Below, one piece after another: positions 62,313 through 64,000 of a stretch of 64,000 bases of DNA. This stretch comes from Chrysophaeum taylorii (taxonomy: Eukaryota; Sar; Pelagophyceae; Pelagomonadales; Pelagomonadaceae). Position numbers and translations under genes: made by a program. Under the pieces are notes generated by a model. It was given only the letters and a program-made list of their open reading frames with translations, was not told where the DNA came from and did not search any database. The stretch lies in the NCBI GenBank assembly GCA_029834535.1, contig JAQMWT010000650.1, positions 1 to 64,000 on the forward strand, in the 5' to 3' direction. Every line of letters starts with the position of its first letter. Position 1 is the first letter of the stretch.

Positions 62313-64000
62313 GAGAAGGAGGGCGTGGCGCATAATCCATAGATAGCGGACGCGCCGTCGCGGTCGACGGTCCAGAGGTTCTCGCGGCGAGGACGGCCGC
62401 TGCGGGAAGAGCGAGGCGTGGCCGCGGAAGCGGACTTCGCCGTAGACGCGAGCGGGGAGGTCTTCGTCTTCTTCTTCTCCGTCGGCGATGGCCAGAGCGC
62501 GGCCACGGGCGGTCGTCGTGGGCGCGCGCGGGCGCGCGGCCGGTCGTCGGCGCGCGCGCGCGGCACGCTCGTCGCGGTCGTCGCCGCGTTTTTCGTGGTC
62601 TTCGATCCGTAGGCGCTCCAGCAGTAGGTCGCGAGGTTTGCGATGGCCAGAGCCCGGCCAGTCCCAGGACGTGGCGCGACCACCGTCGACCAAAGCGTAA
62701 TCGCGGTCGCGGACGCGTCGAGGTCGACGACGCCTCGACGAAGGCCGCGACTTTACGGCGAGCCGATGTCGCCCGCGGGGGAGAGTCCGAGGCCGCGGTC
62801 GGGACGGCGGTGGCCGCTGGCAGCGGCGACGAAGACGCCGGCACGCATCGTATCGAAGCGCCGGGCCCGGCGGCGCGGCGCGCCGCCCGTCGAGCGAGCC
62901 GCCGAGTTTTTTTTCGGGTTTGTCGACTGGACGTCAACCCGCGGGCGAGTCCGAGTCCGCGGGCGAGTCCGAGTCCGCGGTCGCGACGGCGGTGGCCGCT
63001 CGCAGCGGCGACGAAGCCGGCGGCACGCATCGTATCGAAGGTGAAACGATGTTCGATCCACCGAGTCGACGGTCGAGTCTCGTTCGCTCTCGCGCGTTCT
63101 CGAGGACGTCCCGTCGGAAGAGCGAGTCGTGGCCGTGGAAGCGGGCTTTGACCGCAGACGCGAGCGCGGCAAGCCGTTGTCGATTTCGGTGGCCGGTCGC
63201 AGCGGCGACGAAGACGCCGGCACGCATCGCGCGCGTACCGAAGAGTTCGCGCGTAAAAGAGGCGAAATCGCGTCGCATTTTTGCGCGCGCCAGAACCCCG
63301 AAAGAACATCGAAAGAAAAACCCCGGCGGTGGCCGCTCGCAGCGGCGACGAAGACGCCGGCACGCATCGTATCGAAGCGCTGGCAGACGCGTCGAGCGCC
63401 GGCGCGCCGCCCGTCGAGCGCGCCGCCGAGTTTTTATTCGGGTTGGTCGACTGGACGTCAACCCGCGGGCGAGTCCGAGTCCGCAGTCGGAAGAGCGAGT
63501 CGTGGCCGTGGAAGCGGGCTTTGACCGCAGACGCGAGCGCGGCAAGCCGTCCGGGCATCATCGCGCGTACCGAAGAGTTCGCGCGGAATAAAGGCGAAAT
63601 CGCGTCGCATTTTTGCGCGCGCCAGAACCCCGAAAGAACATCGAAAGAAACACCCCGGCATGCCATGCCGGCGTCGAGGCTCGCGTAGCGTCCCTGGCTC
63701 GAGCGCGTCGTCCCGTTTGCCGGGCGAAGGCTCCATCGCCGTCGCACGCGTCAACCTTACTTCAAAAAAGATCGGCCGAGGGTTTGCATAGCAAAAAAAA
63801 GAGGAAGAAGTGTAAGGATTTTCTTTTTAGAAATACTAAGGGTTTTCTTCTTCGAAATACTCTCGATTTTTACGACTACAACCTTACCCTGATCGCTGAC
63901 GCGGTTGCGATGGAGGACGGTGCCTCATGAATCCTGAGCTTTGCGAGGTCCCGTTTGCCGGGCGAAGGCTCCATCGCCGTCGCACGCGTCAACCTTACTT
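62313..64000. repeat. GC-rich modular repeats
   Basis: Modules of about 100-200 bp seen at 54153-54585 are repeated, in part, at about 62810-63000, 63112-63330 and 63330-63660. Motifs such as GGCGAGTCCGAGTCCGCGG are locally doubled. The end (63751-63960) repeats the 52970 sequence and a retroposon 5' fragment. Open frames up to 499 codons on the minus strand are Arg/Ala/Thr-rich text with no domain. Confidence 0.5.

Noticed and set aside
62248-63747. A 499-codon minus-strand frame
   Set aside because: Only its last 20 residues match the Helitron helicase end. The rest is GC-rich modular repeat translated in a chance frame, with matching open frames on the other strand.

Overview
This window comes from a eukaryotic nuclear genome and is almost entirely transposable-element sequence. 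The one gene that looks like an ordinary host gene (26607-27448) needs a 44-nt GT-AG intron removed, and the rest is LTR retrotransposons, Helitrons, a Crypton, a hAT, a pogo/mariner-like element, retroposons and satellites. The species cannot be named from sequence alone. A compact intron, Cryptons, Helitrons and a primer-binding site matching the initiator-tRNA anticodon loop would fit a protist, an alga or an early-branching fungus-like organism.

Layout. 1-2697: minus-strand Ty3/gypsy Gag remnant with its 5' LTR and tRNA primer site. 2740-4040: decayed plus-strand LINE-type ORF with a nuclease-like C-terminus; its 3' tail recurs around the window. 4140-6827: gypsy pieces sharing an LTR. 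6828-18912: a 12.1-kb minus-strand Ty1/copia element (here copia-1) with LTRs, half-tRNA primer site, Gag, protease, a cytosine-C5 DNA methyltransferase-like domain, integrase, reverse transcriptase, a second integrase and a coiled-coil 3' ORF. 18918-23651: a deleted plus-strand relative (copia-2), head-to-head with copia-1. 23652-25064: retroposon variant and gypsy LTR scraps. 25073-26534: hAT with its catalytic core deleted and an 8-bp target duplication, 64 bp upstream of the TPR-GNAT host gene. 28634-30314: Helitron-derived unit carrying two retroposons. 30315-31830: LINE tails, solo gypsy LTR and an 11/17-bp GC-rich minisatellite. 32185-34721: Crypton-like tyrosine recombinase and partner ORF. 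35369-40607: copia-3 with very short LTRs and an AAAAG duplication. 40622-42227: pogo-like transposon. 42428-43329: copia-4 Gag. 44269-45015: gypsy C-terminus. 45016-61220: Helitron family A, one near-complete autonomous copy (48166-52920) plus non-autonomous units, four of them in a tandem array into which a young gypsy derivative inserted. 53543-54664 and 61221-64000: Helitron family B ends and GC-rich repeats.

Two observations stand out. First, a copia retrotransposon carries a 5mC methyltransferase domain with the usual motif series, in one reading frame with protease and integrase. Second, a 21-nt sequence encoding the heptapeptide TETSLNY recurs in the same reading frame at domain boundaries of copia elements and twice in an unrelated gypsy Gag. 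It resembles a retroviral-type protease cleavage site (SxNY) but is also conserved at nucleotide level. The elements are nested, so relative insertion order can be read in several places.
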